From Erwinia typographi (GTDB lineage Bacteria; Pseudomonadota; Gammaproteobacteria; Enterobacterales; Enterobacteriaceae), in the NCBI RefSeq assembly GCF_000773975.1, contig NZ_JRUQ01000019.1, positions 1-64,000 of the forward strand: a stretch of DNA of 64,000 nt, given 5' to 3'. The notes beneath the pieces were generated by a model, which did not search any database, had not been told where the DNA came from, and worked only from the letters and a program-made list of their open reading frames with translations. A program made the translations under genes and the position numbers. Shown piece after piece: positions 1 to 9,064 of this stretch; position 1 is the stretch's first letter, and every line of letters starts with the position of its first letter.

Positions 1-30
1 AGAATCGTGTACAGGGTCGAGTTCAGCGGA

Positions 31-303
31 TTACTGGCTCATCGCCTTTTTTTTCATTTCGTCTTTAGACATGGAGTCATGCTTCATGGCGCCTTTGGAC
101 ATAGAATCCTTACTCATTGAATCCTTCTTCATACCGGCTTTAGCCATCGAGTCTTTGCTCATACTCTCTTTCTTCATACCGTCATGCGACATATGGCCCT
201 CAGACATCTCTTCTTTTTTCATGCTGTCATCCGCGTGTGCGGCACCCGCCATACTCATCATCATTGCGCCGGAAATCAGCACTGCGGCAATCATTTTTTT
301 CAT
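31..303 (-). CDS. MXKDX-repeat secreted protein
   Basis: A 90-residue protein starts with a Sec signal peptide (residues 1–24, ending AAHA before DDSM). The rest is almost entirely a five-residue repeat of the form M-x-K-D/E-x, for example MKKDS, MSKDS and MSKDE. This is the low-complexity composition of the family called pentapeptide MXKDX repeat proteins, whose role is not established. The product should be exported, very hydrophilic and rich in Met, Lys, Ser and Asp. The ATG lies behind AAGGAA. It is transcribed in the same direction as the molybdopterin oxidoreductase genes upstream, about 60 bases away, so it may be the last gene of that unit. No catalytic residues are visible; a metal or oxidant-scavenging role through the Met residues is speculation. 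Confidence 0.8.
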   Translation of the reverse strand: MKKMIAAVLISGAMMMSMAGAAHADDSMKKEEMSEGHMSHDGMKKESMSKDSMAKAGMKKDSMSKDSMSKGAMKHDSMSKDEMKKKAMSQ

Positions 304-363
304 GGTCGTTCCTTAATGTCATGGTTAGCACACTGTGTGCAGGGATAGAAGATGTTTCGTGAT

Positions 364-1155
364 TCAGCTACCGCCAAACCAGTTGTAACCTTGATCTTCC
401 CAATAACCGCCGGGGAAGATGTTAGTAATCTCAATAACCTGAATATGCTTGGGGTTTTTATAGCCCAATTTGGTAGGCATTCTCAGCCTCATTGGATAAC
501 CATACTTCGGTGGTAAAACTTGCCCGTCATAAGTCAGCGCCAGCAGCGTTTGGGGGTGGAGCGCGGTCTTCATATCAATGCTGGTATAATAGTCGTCAGC
601 ACATTTAAAGCTGACGTATTCCGCCTGTAAATCCGCCCCAATCAGCCGGAGAAAGTCTGCAAACCGCACGCCGCCCCAGTGACCAATTGCACTCCAACCT
701 TCCACGCATATATGCCGCGTCACCTGGCTGACCTGCGCCATTTGATAGAGTTCGGTCAGAGACCAACTGCGTTTATCCAGCGCTTTTCCAGAGATTTTCA
801 GGCGGTAAGTTTCACCATCGACTTGTGGAATATCCTCTTCGCCATAGAAAGCATTGAATGGAAAGGGCCGCGTTATCATTGATTCTGCATATTCCGGCGC
901 CAGGCGATCGCGACCAAATAACCACAGCTGAACACGGTCATTCTGACCTGAGATGGCATTAAGGGCCTTTTCCACGCTGGCGTTATTGCTGATATCGCAG
1001 CCGGTCAGCATCGCCAGTCCTCCTAACGTCATCCCCTGACGCAGAAATCGCCTGCGCGAGGCAGCGTCCAACTGGCGAGCCACCAATCTTTGCGCTTCCG
1101 CTACGATATCCTGCTGCTGTGAAGGCGTGAAAATCTGCTGAATAATCTTTTTCAT
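364..1155 (-). CDS. Molybdopterin-dependent oxidoreductase, sulfite oxidase/MsrP-like
   Basis: The 263-residue protein has a twin-arginine signal (RRRFLRQG, residues 34–41) followed by a hydrophobic stretch and an LTGC lipobox-like sequence at 50–53. It could therefore be a Tat-exported protein, possibly lipidated. Residues 110–260 match the oxidoreductase molybdopterin-binding fold of sulfite oxidase and MsrP relatives. C150 in the HICVEGW segment is the expected molybdenum-ligating cysteine. The next gene (1165–1782) encodes a b-type cytochrome nine bases upstream on the same strand, which suggests the pair exchanges electrons across the membrane as MsrP and MsrQ do. The substrate (methionine sulfoxide, sulfite or other) cannot be read from the sequence. 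The N-terminal extension before the twin arginines is longer than usual. Confidence 0.85.
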   Translation of the reverse strand: MKKIIQQIFTPSQQQDIVAEAQRLVARQLDAASRRRFLRQGMTLGGLAMLTGCDISNNASVEKALNAISGQNDRVQLWLFGRDRLAPEYAESMITRPFPFNAFYGEEDIPQVDGETYRLKISGKALDKRSWSLTELYQMAQVSQVTRHICVEGWSAIGHWGGVRFADFLRLIGADLQAEYVSFKCADDYYTSIDMKTALHPQTLLALTYDGQVLPPKYGYPMRLRMPTKLGYKNPKHIQVIEITNIFPGGYWEDQGYNWFGGS

Positions 1156-1164
1156 TTCACCACC

Positions 1165-1782
1165 CTATCGCCCACGAATCATGGCGATCAGCGTTTTTGG
1201 CACCAATCCCACCATGACAATATGCAGGATCAGAAATCCCATCAGAGATGACATCGCCAGGAAATGCACCCAGCGAGCCGTTTCATAGCCACCCAGCAGG
1301 TCTCTTAACAGCGGAAACTGTACGGACTTCCAGAGCACCAGACCGGAAAGTACCAGCACGATGCCGCAAAATATGGCAAACAGGTAAGCCATGCGCTGAA
1401 CCATGTTGTAGTGACTCAGCTCGGTATGCAGCAAACGTCCTCGCAGCGCATCGAGCATATCTTTCATTAACGCCCGCAGGCTCAAAGGCCAGTATTTTTG
1501 CTGAAACCTGCCGGTGACCAGATTCATAATCAGGTAAAGTAGCCCGTTCCCTCCAAATACCCACATCGCAGCAAAATGCCACTGCAATGCCCCTCCCAAC
1601 CATCCTCCCAGGGTTAATTTATCGGGAAAGTCGAAATCAAACAGGGGCGAGGCGTTATAGATGCGCCACCCGCTGGTCACCATCATCAGCACGGCTAAGG
1701 CGTTAATCCAGTGCAGTAGTCTTAACCACAACGGATGGATAACTGCCGATTTTGCGTCTGCATTATGGGACAGGTTCATCAT
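1165..1782 (-). CDS. Cytochrome b561 domain membrane protein
   Basis: About 205 residues with four to five hydrophobic helices. Histidines sit where haem ligands are expected, in LRLLHWIN, LQWHFAAM, WVHFLAM and ILHIVM, as in the bacterial Ni/Fe-hydrogenase/cytochrome b561 family. It probably passes quinol electrons to the molybdopterin oxidoreductase encoded next to it (gap of nine bases). The open frame continues upstream to 1848, but that extension is arginine-rich and hydrophilic. The tandem ATG ATG at 1782/1779 gives a normal b561 N-terminus, so I chose 1782. The gene is divergent from the response regulator at 1929, leaving about 150 bases for shared control. Confidence 0.85.
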   Translation of the reverse strand: MMNLSHNADAKSAVIHPLWLRLLHWINALAVLMMVTSGWRIYNASPLFDFDFPDKLTLGGWLGGALQWHFAAMWVFGGNGLLYLIMNLVTGRFQQKYWPLSLRALMKDMLDALRGRLLHTELSHYNMVQRMAYLFAIFCGIVLVLSGLVLWKSVQFPLLRDLLGGYETARWVHFLAMSSLMGFLILHIVMVGLVPKTLIAMIRGR

Positions 1783-1928
1783 AATTGGCCTGAGACGATA
1801 TATTTCGATAGGAACAGTATTGATCCCGCATCTTCCCGAAAGCCTCACGAAGTATTAAACAAAATGTGATAACTCCAGGATGGCGCATTGTGTAGACTGC
1901 ACGAATTATCCGCAGCCAGGACCGGCCT

Positions 1929-2642
1929 ATGGACAACAAAAAAATTTTGATCGTCGAAGATGACGGCGATATTGCCGACCTGCTCTCGCTTCACCTGCGC
2001 GATGAGGGCTATAACATCACACATGCCGATGACGGGGATAAAGGCGTGGCACTGCTGGAAAAAGGTGGCTGGGATGCGCTGATTCTGGATTTAATGCTAC
2101 CAGGCATTGACGGGCTGGAAATCTGCCGCAGGGCGCGCAATATGACACGCTATACACCGATCGTAATTATCAGCGCCCGTTCCAGTGAGGTACATCGCGT
2201 GCTGGGACTGGAGCTGGGTGCCGATGACTATCTGGCAAAACCCTTTTCGATGCTGGAACTGGTCGCAAGAGTTAAGGCGCTGTTTCGTCGACAGGAAGCA
2301 ATGGAACGTAACCTGAAAATAGATGCGGGCACGCTGAGCTTTAATGGGCTGACTATCGATCCCATCGCCCGGGAAGTTTTTCTTAATCAGCAATTGATTG
2401 AGCTAACGCCGCGTGAATTTGACCTGCTTTATTTCTTTGCGAAAAACCCAGGCAAAGTCTTTTCCCGCCTCAACCTTCTTAATCAGGTTTGGGGTTATCA
2501 GCATGAAGGATACGAACATACGGTCAATACCCATATCAACCGTCTGCGCATAAAAATTGAAATCAACGCGGCGGAACCGGAAAAAATCCTGACCGTGTGG
2601 GGAAAGGGATATAAATTTTCCACCGGGGCGCGCGACGCCTGA
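1929..2642 (+). CDS. OmpR-family response regulator
   Basis: A 237-residue two-domain regulator. The receiver domain (about 1–120) has the acidic pair ED/D at 10–12, the phosphoacceptor D54 in LDLMLPG and the switch lysine in LAKPF. Residues 135–232 form an OmpR/PhoB winged helix (ELTPREFDLL, then VNTHINRLR). Ten bases separate its stop from the histidine kinase gene, so the two form an operon. It is divergent from the Moco oxidoreductase/cytochrome b561 genes. By analogy with HprR/HprS, which control msrPQ in E. coli, it may regulate them, but no operator was identified. Close to certain as a response regulator; the target is inferred. Confidence 0.93.
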   Translation: MDNKKILIVEDDGDIADLLSLHLRDEGYNITHADDGDKGVALLEKGGWDALILDLMLPGIDGLEICRRARNMTRYTPIVIISARSSEVHRVLGLELGADDYLAKPFSMLELVARVKALFRRQEAMERNLKIDAGTLSFNGLTIDPIAREVFLNQQLIELTPREFDLLYFFAKNPGKVFSRLNLLNQVWGYQHEGYEHTVNTHINRLRIKIEINAAEPEKILTVWGKGYKFSTGARDA

Positions 2643-2651
2643 GGAAGCAAT

Positions 2652-4118
2652 ATGCAACGGTATACTCTTTCACAACGCCTGATGATGGTATTTGCTTTGC
2701 TTCTGGTCGCCTGCTGCGCCATTTCCGGCTATATGCAGGTCCGAACCGCCAGCCAATACAGTCAGTCCGTGACGCAACACCTGTCGGTAAACCTTGCTTC
2801 GCAGATAGCCAGCAACAATCCGCTGCTAAGTGAACAAGGCCTTGATCCCAATCTGGTACACAAACTGTTTAACCAGCTGATGGCGGTAAACCCCAGCGTT
2901 GAAGTCTACCTGCTGGACAGCAAAGGCAATATTATTGGCAATGCTGCACCCGCAGGAAAATTGCTGCGCCATACAGTGGGCCTCGGTCCGATTAACGCGC
3001 TTCTTTCTGGTGCAGCTATGCCAGTTTATGGCGATAACCCCCGAGATCCGGCACGACAGGAAGTCTTCAGCGTTGCACCGCTAAAAATGGCAGGCGAACT
3101 GAAGGGGTACGTTTATATCATTCTGCAGGGTGAGGAGTATACCGCGCTGGCAAGCGAGGCGCAGCACCGTTCCGTTATCATGATGGCGCTACGTACTATG
3201 GGCCAGGTCATCCTGTTTGGTGGCCTGATCGGAATTGTCGCTTTCCGCTGGGTGACGCGCCCGGTTCGCAAGTTAATCGCCCAGGTGGCCACGCTTGAAA
3301 GCGGCGGAATGCAGGCCATTCAGGCGCTTGCCCATCGTAAAATGCCGTCTGCGCCATCGCGCGATGAGGTTGCGCAACTACAGCAGGGCTTTGTTCATCT
3401 GGCGAAGATGATTGACCAGCAATGGCAAAGCCTGACCATGCAGGATCAGATGCGGCGGGAGTTTGTCGCCAATATTTCGCATGATTTGCGCACGCCGCTG
3501 ACCTCGCTTCATGGTTATCTGGAAACACTGTCGATCAAGTCAGATACGTTAAGTTCCGACGAACGCCAGCGTTATCTGAGTATTGCCCTGTCCCAGAGCC
3601 AGAAAGTTGGCAAGCTGGCGCAAGAACTGTTTGAGCTTGCAAGACTTGAGTACGGCGTGGTCAAACCGCAAAAAGAAAGTTTCAGCCTCAGCGAATTGGT
3701 GCAGGATGTACTGCAAAAATTTGAACTGACTGCCGAATCACGCCAGCAGCAACTACGGATGGACATTCAGCCGGGAATACCGCAGGTTAACGCCGACCCC
3801 GGAATGATTGAGCGCGTACTGACAAACCTGATAGACAATGCCTTCCGCCATACACCAGAAGAAGGGTTGATTGAAATTCGCCTTTACCAACAGACAGGAA
3901 AAGTGATGGTGCAGGTGAATGACAGTGGGCCTGGCATTGCCGAAGAGCAGAAGAACGACTTGTTTTTTCGCCCAACGCTGCTCAACATGCGTAAGCATCG
4001 TGTCGGGGGGCTGGGTCTGATAATAGTACGTCGCATTCTTCAACTGCATGACAGCGACATTCAGCTGGTAGACAGGCCCCAGCGCGGAGCCTGCTTCGAA
4101 TTTTCCGTACCTGTCTGA
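2652..4118 (+). CDS. Sensor histidine kinase
   Basis: A 488-residue transmembrane kinase. Helix 1 spans residues 10–26 and helix 2 about 185–199, enclosing a periplasmic sensor region of about 155 residues. A HAMP-like linker follows (VTRPVRKLIAQV). The dimerisation/phosphoacceptor box FVANISHDLRTPLTSLHGYL has its histidine at 277. The N box (LTNLIDNAFRHT), G1 box (DSGPGI) and G2 box (GGLGLIIV) of the HATPase domain follow. The G2 region is slightly unusual, lacking the common Thr/Ser-Gly pair before GLGL. The signal sensed is unknown. Its context beside periplasmic redox genes suggests envelope oxidative stress, which is an inference. Confidence 0.92.
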   Translation: MQRYTLSQRLMMVFALLLVACCAISGYMQVRTASQYSQSVTQHLSVNLASQIASNNPLLSEQGLDPNLVHKLFNQLMAVNPSVEVYLLDSKGNIIGNAAPAGKLLRHTVGLGPINALLSGAAMPVYGDNPRDPARQEVFSVAPLKMAGELKGYVYIILQGEEYTALASEAQHRSVIMMALRTMGQVILFGGLIGIVAFRWVTRPVRKLIAQVATLESGGMQAIQALAHRKMPSAPSRDEVAQLQQGFVHLAKMIDQQWQSLTMQDQMRREFVANISHDLRTPLTSLHGYLETLSIKSDTLSSDERQRYLSIALSQSQKVGKLAQELFELARLEYGVVKPQKESFSLSELVQDVLQKFELTAESRQQQLRMDIQPGIPQVNADPGMIERVLTNLIDNAFRHTPEEGLIEIRLYQQTGKVMVQVNDSGPGIAEEQKNDLFFRPTLLNMRKHRVGGLGLIIVRRILQLHDSDIQLVDRPQRGACFEFSVPV

Positions 4119-4174
4119 ACGCCATGATTCAAAGGATGGATCGTCATGCCTCCAGAGTGCCTACAGTCGGATAA

Positions 4175-7100
4175 TCAGAAATGGTACTCCAGGCCCAAAT
4201 GCCCACTGTACCCCTCTATTACCTGGCCAAAGCTGTGCGCATATTGCACTTCAGCATACAGATTAAGAGTGTGATTCAGCTTGCCGCTGATACCAATCCC
4301 CGCCTGCCCGGTCGTTTTCTCCACGTCCGGCGTCAGCGCCTCCCTGTTCATTTTGACACCGGGAGTCCCCCCCAACTGATGAACGATGTCCAGAGTCAGG
4401 TAAGGCTGCACAGAGTCACCCTCATAGAACAAACGCAGCCCGCCGCGCGCCTGACCAACCCGAATATTCTGGTCTTTAAGCTTGACGCCGCCCGCTTCGG
4501 TCTGGCTGACGTTCAGTAACTGAGTCATCAGCTGAGCCTGAGGCTCCAGCTTCAGCCCGTATCCCAGCGCCAGCGGCTTGCCGACCTCTGCGGATAAAAC
4601 CACTCCGTAGCTATCCTGTTTCGTCGCCGTCAGGCTGCTGAAGTGGTTGCTGTAGCGGGTAAGTTGACCAACAATATCGAGATAGCTACCGTCATCATGC
4701 CAGGTGGTAAAATAGCCGCCGACGCCATAGGCTTTGATGCGAGTCTTCCCGGTATTAACCGACAGCCCCGGTCGCGCACGGCGGGCATAGTCACGGTTTG
4801 AAACGCTTTGTTCGCCCAGGGTCAGCAGCGGGCCTGCCTTAATGTTCCAGCCATTAGCAAGAGGATGATTCAGCAAATCCCCGCCTAACTGCATAAAGCT
4901 GCTGTTGGTGCTGTAGCCAAAACGTCCCGCGCCGTAGCGATCGTGCCTTGCATAAATTCTTCCCCAGGCGGCCCGATCGCCCCTGTATGCTCCCAGGCGC
5001 TGGTGATAGGTGCCGATCGCGTTAAACCCATAGGCCGCGTTCAAATAAGAGGCCATGACATAACCCGCCGTTTCCGGTCGGTAGGTTTTGGGCTCCGGTT
5101 GAGACCTCTCCTCTTCTTGATCGTCGTCAGGATGACTGCGGTATGACGATTGCAAATACCACCCCCCCTCATCAACGTTGTTGAGAAAATATTCGTAGTT
5201 CCCGGCCACCACTTCGTTTGCCTGAGTAAAGGAGGCCGACTGGGCATCCCCGGCAACCTTGATCACCGGAATACCTTTGTCCGTCAATGCGCCGCCGCCC
5301 TCCTTGTTATTGATAGCGACGGTAAACTTACCCTCTGCTTTCCCTGCGACCAGCAGACGATCTGTAGGAGAGCTATCGCCATTAAGCTCAGCGTTGAGAA
5401 CAAAAAGGCCTTGCCCCGACAAGTTTCCGGTAATCTCCAGAGTCTTAAATTCTCCCTCACTGCCGTAGACGACCTGGCCATCCTGCCTCAAGGTTTTCAA
5501 GCTGGAATCACCGCTCATCAACCAAAGGCTGCCGCTATCCAGAGCGAGCTGATTCACATTTTGCGTCCTGCCGCTGAGCAAGGAAGCTCCGGCCAGCGCC
5601 ACGTCAATACGGTTGATGGCGCTGTCCGTAACAATATCCCCCAGCAACTGGACGCCATCCGTTGCGGAAAGAGCAACCGAGGAGGGGACCAGGATTGGAC
5701 CGGCTGGACCGCTATTGTCGATCTCGGCCTGCGCAACAAGCGCCTGCCCGTTTCCCCCTTTCACAACGGTGCCATTCTGTAGAGCGAGATTCAGCTGCGA
5801 GGCGCCAAACGCCCGGATCCCGGCATCCTTCTCACTGCTCAGAATAACGTTATCCAACAGAGCGCTATGCGGCACTACCGGGTCGCTGCTAAACGCATAG
5901 AGGGCCGCAGCAGCCTGGCCGTAGGTGGCGATCTCGCTGTTACGAAGTTCCAGCTTGCCGTGGTAGAGAGCAAGGGCATGGGCTCTGATGCCTTGAGTCT
6001 GAATCTCCAGCCCCTCTCCATAAGCTGTCGTAAAAGGCATAGTAAAGATGCCAATACTCCCGTCACCCAGGGTGGAAATCGTGGCGTTCCTGAGATTCAC
6101 TTTTCCTGTGCGCCCCTCCTGGTGCGCCACCGATATGCCATTCGCATTTACACCCGTCGTAGTGATGCTCAGGTTTTCCCCTTCAACGCTATTTTCGGTA
6201 TAAATTCCGTGGCCCCTGGTACCGGACGTTTGCAAAGAGCTATTACTGATAAACGCAGAACCGTACTGGGCATTGAGCGCTTTTGCCTGTTCCCCTTTGG
6301 TATTCATCACCACACCGTCAGCTCTCAGGTTGGTGTCCTTTCCCGCCAGCCATACAGCATCGGCTAAATAACCCTCCGTATAAATACTGCCCCCCGTCAT
6401 GTGAGTATCAGAGTTGTGGTTAATATCCAGGCCGTAACCCGCTATATTTTTGGTATCAATGGCAACGTTATTCAGCGTCAAATCTCCCCCCATGACCAGA
6501 AAAGCGGCGCCGGCGGAGCTTACCTTGCTATTTTCCAGCCGCAGCGAAGACTGCGCCCCATCGTCCTGATGCAGAAGAACAGCTGAGTATGATTTGGCAG
6601 AGGAACGGATAGTAACGTCATTGCCAACCATAGCGCTGTTGCGTGACATCAGGCTATGGTTGGCATTCGCATGTCCCAGCGCTATCTGGACATCATTCAA
6701 ACGGGCGCTCGCTCCGTCCCACAAAAAAATCCCGCGACCGACGTTACCCGTGTTGTTAATCTGAATGCTATCCGCACTGAGCGTTGCCCCGCCTGTCGCA
6801 TAGAGTGCCGTACCCAGGTCACCGTTGATATTTAACTGTGTGCCATGAAGAGTGACGTCTCCCCCTTTTTCGGCATAAATACCATAATTGTTAGATCCAG
6901 CCGTTGCTATCACGCCAGAAGAGACCGTTACTTTACTGTCCGATGCATGAATCCCACGCCCTGCGTCTCCATGAACTTCAAGGGAAGCCTGGCGCAGGTC
7001 AAGAGTCGCCTTATCAGTCACATGGGCAACATGGGTGTTTTTGCTTATGAATGTCAGCCCAGGATGGACAATCATCGAACTATTTTCACCCTTAGCGCGA

Positions 7101-7255
7101 AGAGGATAGTCATTCTTTTCTTCAGAAAAATAATCTGACGAGACGGTTAACGACTCGCCGTTCTCGACGTTCCAGGGGGAAGCTGCAGAAGCATAAAAGG
7201 GAAAGAGGGCAAGCGTAATTAAATTACGCGTAAAGCTACATTTATAAGTAGACAT
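4175..7255 (-). CDS. Type Va autotransporter, pertactin/MisL-like
   Basis: About 1026 residues. A signal peptide (residues 1–24, MSTYKCSF...FYASA) precedes a passenger of about 700 residues built of short repeated strands, with many LTLNNV, ADSIQI and NAT-type turns and N/G-rich loops. This is the pattern of a right-handed beta-helix. An acidic, proline-rich linker (DDDQEEE...PEPKTY) follows. The last 280 or so residues form the autotransporter beta-barrel, ending in the aromatic outer-membrane signature LGLEYHF. I moved the start to the ATG at 7255 because AAGGAATG lies just before it. A ToxR-like/FidL-like gene pair begins about 1 kb away, the neighbourhood seen for misL–fidL–marT in Salmonella. 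The likely role is adhesion or surface display; no protease triad was recognised. Confidence 0.92.
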   Translation of the reverse strand: MSTYKCSFTRNLITLALFPFYASAASPWNVENGESLTVSSDYFSEEKNDYPLRAKGENSSMIVHPGLTFISKNTHVAHVTDKATLDLRQASLEVHGDAGRGIHASDSKVTVSSGVIATAGSNNYGIYAEKGGDVTLHGTQLNINGDLGTALYATGGATLSADSIQINNTGNVGRGIFLWDGASARLNDVQIALGHANANHSLMSRNSAMVGNDVTIRSSAKSYSAVLLHQDDGAQSSLRLENSKVSSAGAAFLVMGGDLTLNNVAIDTKNIAGYGLDINHNSDTHMTGGSIYTEGYLADAVWLAGKDTNLRADGVVMNTKGEQAKALNAQYGSAFISNSSLQTSGTRGHGIYTENSVEGENLSITTTGVNANGISVAHQEGRTGKVNLRNATISTLGDGSIGIFTMPFTTAYGEGLEIQTQGIRAHALALYHGKLELRNSEIATYGQAAAALYAFSSDPVVPHSALLDNVILSSEKDAGIRAFGASQLNLALQNGTVVKGGNGQALVAQAEIDNSGPAGPILVPSSVALSATDGVQLLGDIVTDSAINRIDVALAGASLLSGRTQNVNQLALDSGSLWLMSGDSSLKTLRQDGQVVYGSEGEFKTLEITGNLSGQGLFVLNAELNGDSSPTDRLLVAGKAEGKFTVAINNKEGGGALTDKGIPVIKVAGDAQSASFTQANEVVAGNYEYFLNNVDEGGWYLQSSYRSHPDDDQEEERSQPEPKTYRPETAGYVMASYLNAAYGFNAIGTYHQRLGAYRGDRAAWGRIYARHDRYGAGRFGYSTNSSFMQLGGDLLNHPLANGWNIKAGPLLTLGEQSVSNRDYARRARPGLSVNTGKTRIKAYGVGGYFTTWHDDGSYLDIVGQLTRYSNHFSSLTATKQDSYGVVLSAEVGKPLALGYGLKLEPQAQLMTQLLNVSQTEAGGVKLKDQNIRVGQARGGLRLFYEGDSVQPYLTLDIVHQLGGTPGVKMNREALTPDVEKTTGQAGIGISGKLNHTLNLYAEVQYAHSFGQVIEGYSGHLGLEYHF

Positions 7256-8242
7256 CGTACATTCCTTTGTTAAAGACACAGAGTAATAATCAATGACGTC
7301 GGCACTATCCTGAACCAGTTAACTGAAAACTCCGGTAGATCACTGGAAAAACGCTCCTTTACATAGTCGCCAAAATAAAACACCCCATAAAGCGACGAGG
7401 GAGTAAAACAGCAAATTTCCGTAAAGCCTTTTGATATAGCACCCTATTTTAGGAAACAAAGCTAAAACCTTCAAATTTTATTTCGATCTAATTTTTTAAT
7501 TAACTCTTAATCATAAAAAAAGAAACTTTAAAATCTATATAATTTATATTTATGATGAACTTAACAACACGAACCCAAAGAAAAAACCAGTAAGGCAGAT
7601 AAAAAATAAAATGATAAACATCGCCAAAAAATATTATTCACTTCCTTGAGATATAACTTAAGAAATGTTGAATCGCTGTATTAACCACCAAAAAAAGACA
7701 ACAACAGACTGTTTTTATTGAGAAAAAAACTAAAGCCCACAAGCCAAAAATGTTAATAATTAATTTTTCCAAGCTGCGCCCGTAAAGTCAGATATATCCT
7801 GACACCAGAGAAAAGCAGAGCCCACGATCAAGCCCCGATTCCAAAACAAGCTTAATGATGCCCAAAAAAACGAAGAATGACGAAAGAGTGTTTTCAGGTC
7901 GATGCCTGAGCAGTCGATACTGAAAATGCGTCAGATTCGAAACCAGACTCTGGGGGTCGTTAACGTCTACGGTAACAGTAGATCCGAAAGAGATCGTCGG
8001 CCAATACGACAAGATCTATTTCATTCATTAATCTGTAAACCAGGCGTTCCACTAAAATGTTTTTGTAACAGGCAGGCACTGTTGTAAGCAACCCGAAATT
8101 TGGATTTTTTATTAAATACTCAGAGAGAATAATACTATAGATTTATCTGCTAATTTATAGCATCATTTACCGAAGGTAAATTCAGCTGAACAAGGACATT
8201 TCAGATCACCAATCATATTTTTGTCCACGCTAAGGATGGGAC
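7256..8242. other. Long AT-rich intergenic region between autotransporter and ToxR-like gene
   Basis: Nearly 1 kb without a convincing gene. Bases 7256–7780 are very A/T-rich with many A-tracts, typical of H-NS-silenced promoter DNA. Bases 7790–8060 are more balanced in composition and hold two open frames of 60–75 codons on opposite strands. Neither has a clear Shine-Dalgarno sequence or recognisable product, so I did not call them; a decayed gene or a small RNA is possible. The region must contain the promoters of the autotransporter (leftward) and the ToxR-like gene (rightward). Confidence 0.5.
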
Positions 8243-9064
8243 ATGGCGGAAATTTACCTCATAAACGATAAGGTTATATTTGACACCAAGTTAAATATAC
8301 TGATTGATAAAGAAAATCCCACGCTAAAAATCACGCTGAATCGCCCTATCTCACGTTGCCTGGTCCTTCTTATCGAGCGTAAAGGCGAGATCATCAGTCA
8401 GGAAGATTTTTTTGAATTTGTATGGCGCTCCCATGGAGCGAAGATCACCGCCAACACCTATTATCAAAATATCTCTATTTTGCGCAGAACCCTCACTCAA
8501 ATGGGACTGGGGGACGAGATTATCAAAACGGTATCACGCAAGGGACTGATGCTCTCGCAGTCGAGCGAGGTCGTTCGCGTACCAAACTCACGAATACCAG
8601 CGCGACTTCCTGTTCCAGAGTCGGATGAATCAATCCCCTCCGGGCATGAGGTTGAAAATGCTTCTGTTGAGGATACACGACCCCCCGCCCTCTCCTCTCA
8701 GCGCACCACTGTTTTAAAACAACATCATCTTTATTATATTTTCTCCGCGATTATTGTTATTATTTTTATAACTTCCGGACTAATAAAGCATTTCAATACC
8801 CAAAACACCGATTTTTTCTCAAATTATAAATACGTTAAAAACATCAAATCCTGCCAGGTATATTCTAATCATACCTTTCCTGGTAATGAGGTGCTGATGC
8901 TGAAAGAACGCGATGTTGATTGCGGCTCAGATAAAGTCATTTATCTTTCCTACTATTATTTTTCGCCAGAAATTCATCTACTCTCGTGTAAAAATAACAA
9001 AGAAGATAAAGAATTCTATTCTTGCATGTCATACTATTACATAGGAGGTTTGATTGAGACATAA
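8243..9064 (+). CDS. ToxR/CadC/MarT-like membrane-bound winged-helix regulator
   Basis: A 273-residue protein. Residues 1–108 form a Trans_Reg_C winged helix (RPISRCLVLLIE, SQEDFFEFVW, TYYQNISILRR, TVSRKGL). A Pro/Ser/Glu-rich linker follows, then one transmembrane helix (about 162–181) and a periplasmic domain of about 90 residues with four cysteines at 204, 227, 249 and 261. The DNA-binding part is cytoplasmic and the cysteine domain faces the periplasm, so signals probably reach DNA directly through the membrane, as in ToxR or CadC. Its stop overlaps the FidL-like gene by 11 bases. By the MarT–MisL precedent it may activate the autotransporter upstream. It is paralogous to the genes at 9536 and 24003. 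Confidence 0.88.
   Translation: MAEIYLINDKVIFDTKLNILIDKENPTLKITLNRPISRCLVLLIERKGEIISQEDFFEFVWRSHGAKITANTYYQNISILRRTLTQMGLGDEIIKTVSRKGLMLSQSSEVVRVPNSRIPARLPVPESDESIPSGHEVENASVEDTRPPALSSQRTTVLKQHHLYYIFSAIIVIIFITSGLIKHFNTQNTDFFSNYKYVKNIKSCQVYSNHTFPGNEVLMLKERDVDCGSDKVIYLSYYYFSPEIHLLSCKNNKEDKEFYSCMSYYYIGGLIET

Noticed and set aside
71-316. 81-codon hydrophobic open frame on the plus strand
   Set aside because: Complement of the MXKDX repeat; its apparent hydrophobic repeat is a by-product of that repeat.
5150-5782. 210-codon open frame on the plus strand
   Set aside because: Lies opposite the autotransporter passenger; product has no recognisable features, while the minus-strand protein is continuous through it.
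7788-8012. 74-codon frame on the minus strand and an overlapping 61-codon frame on the plus strand
   Set aside because: No Shine-Dalgarno sequence and no family resemblance; kept only as an unexplained region.
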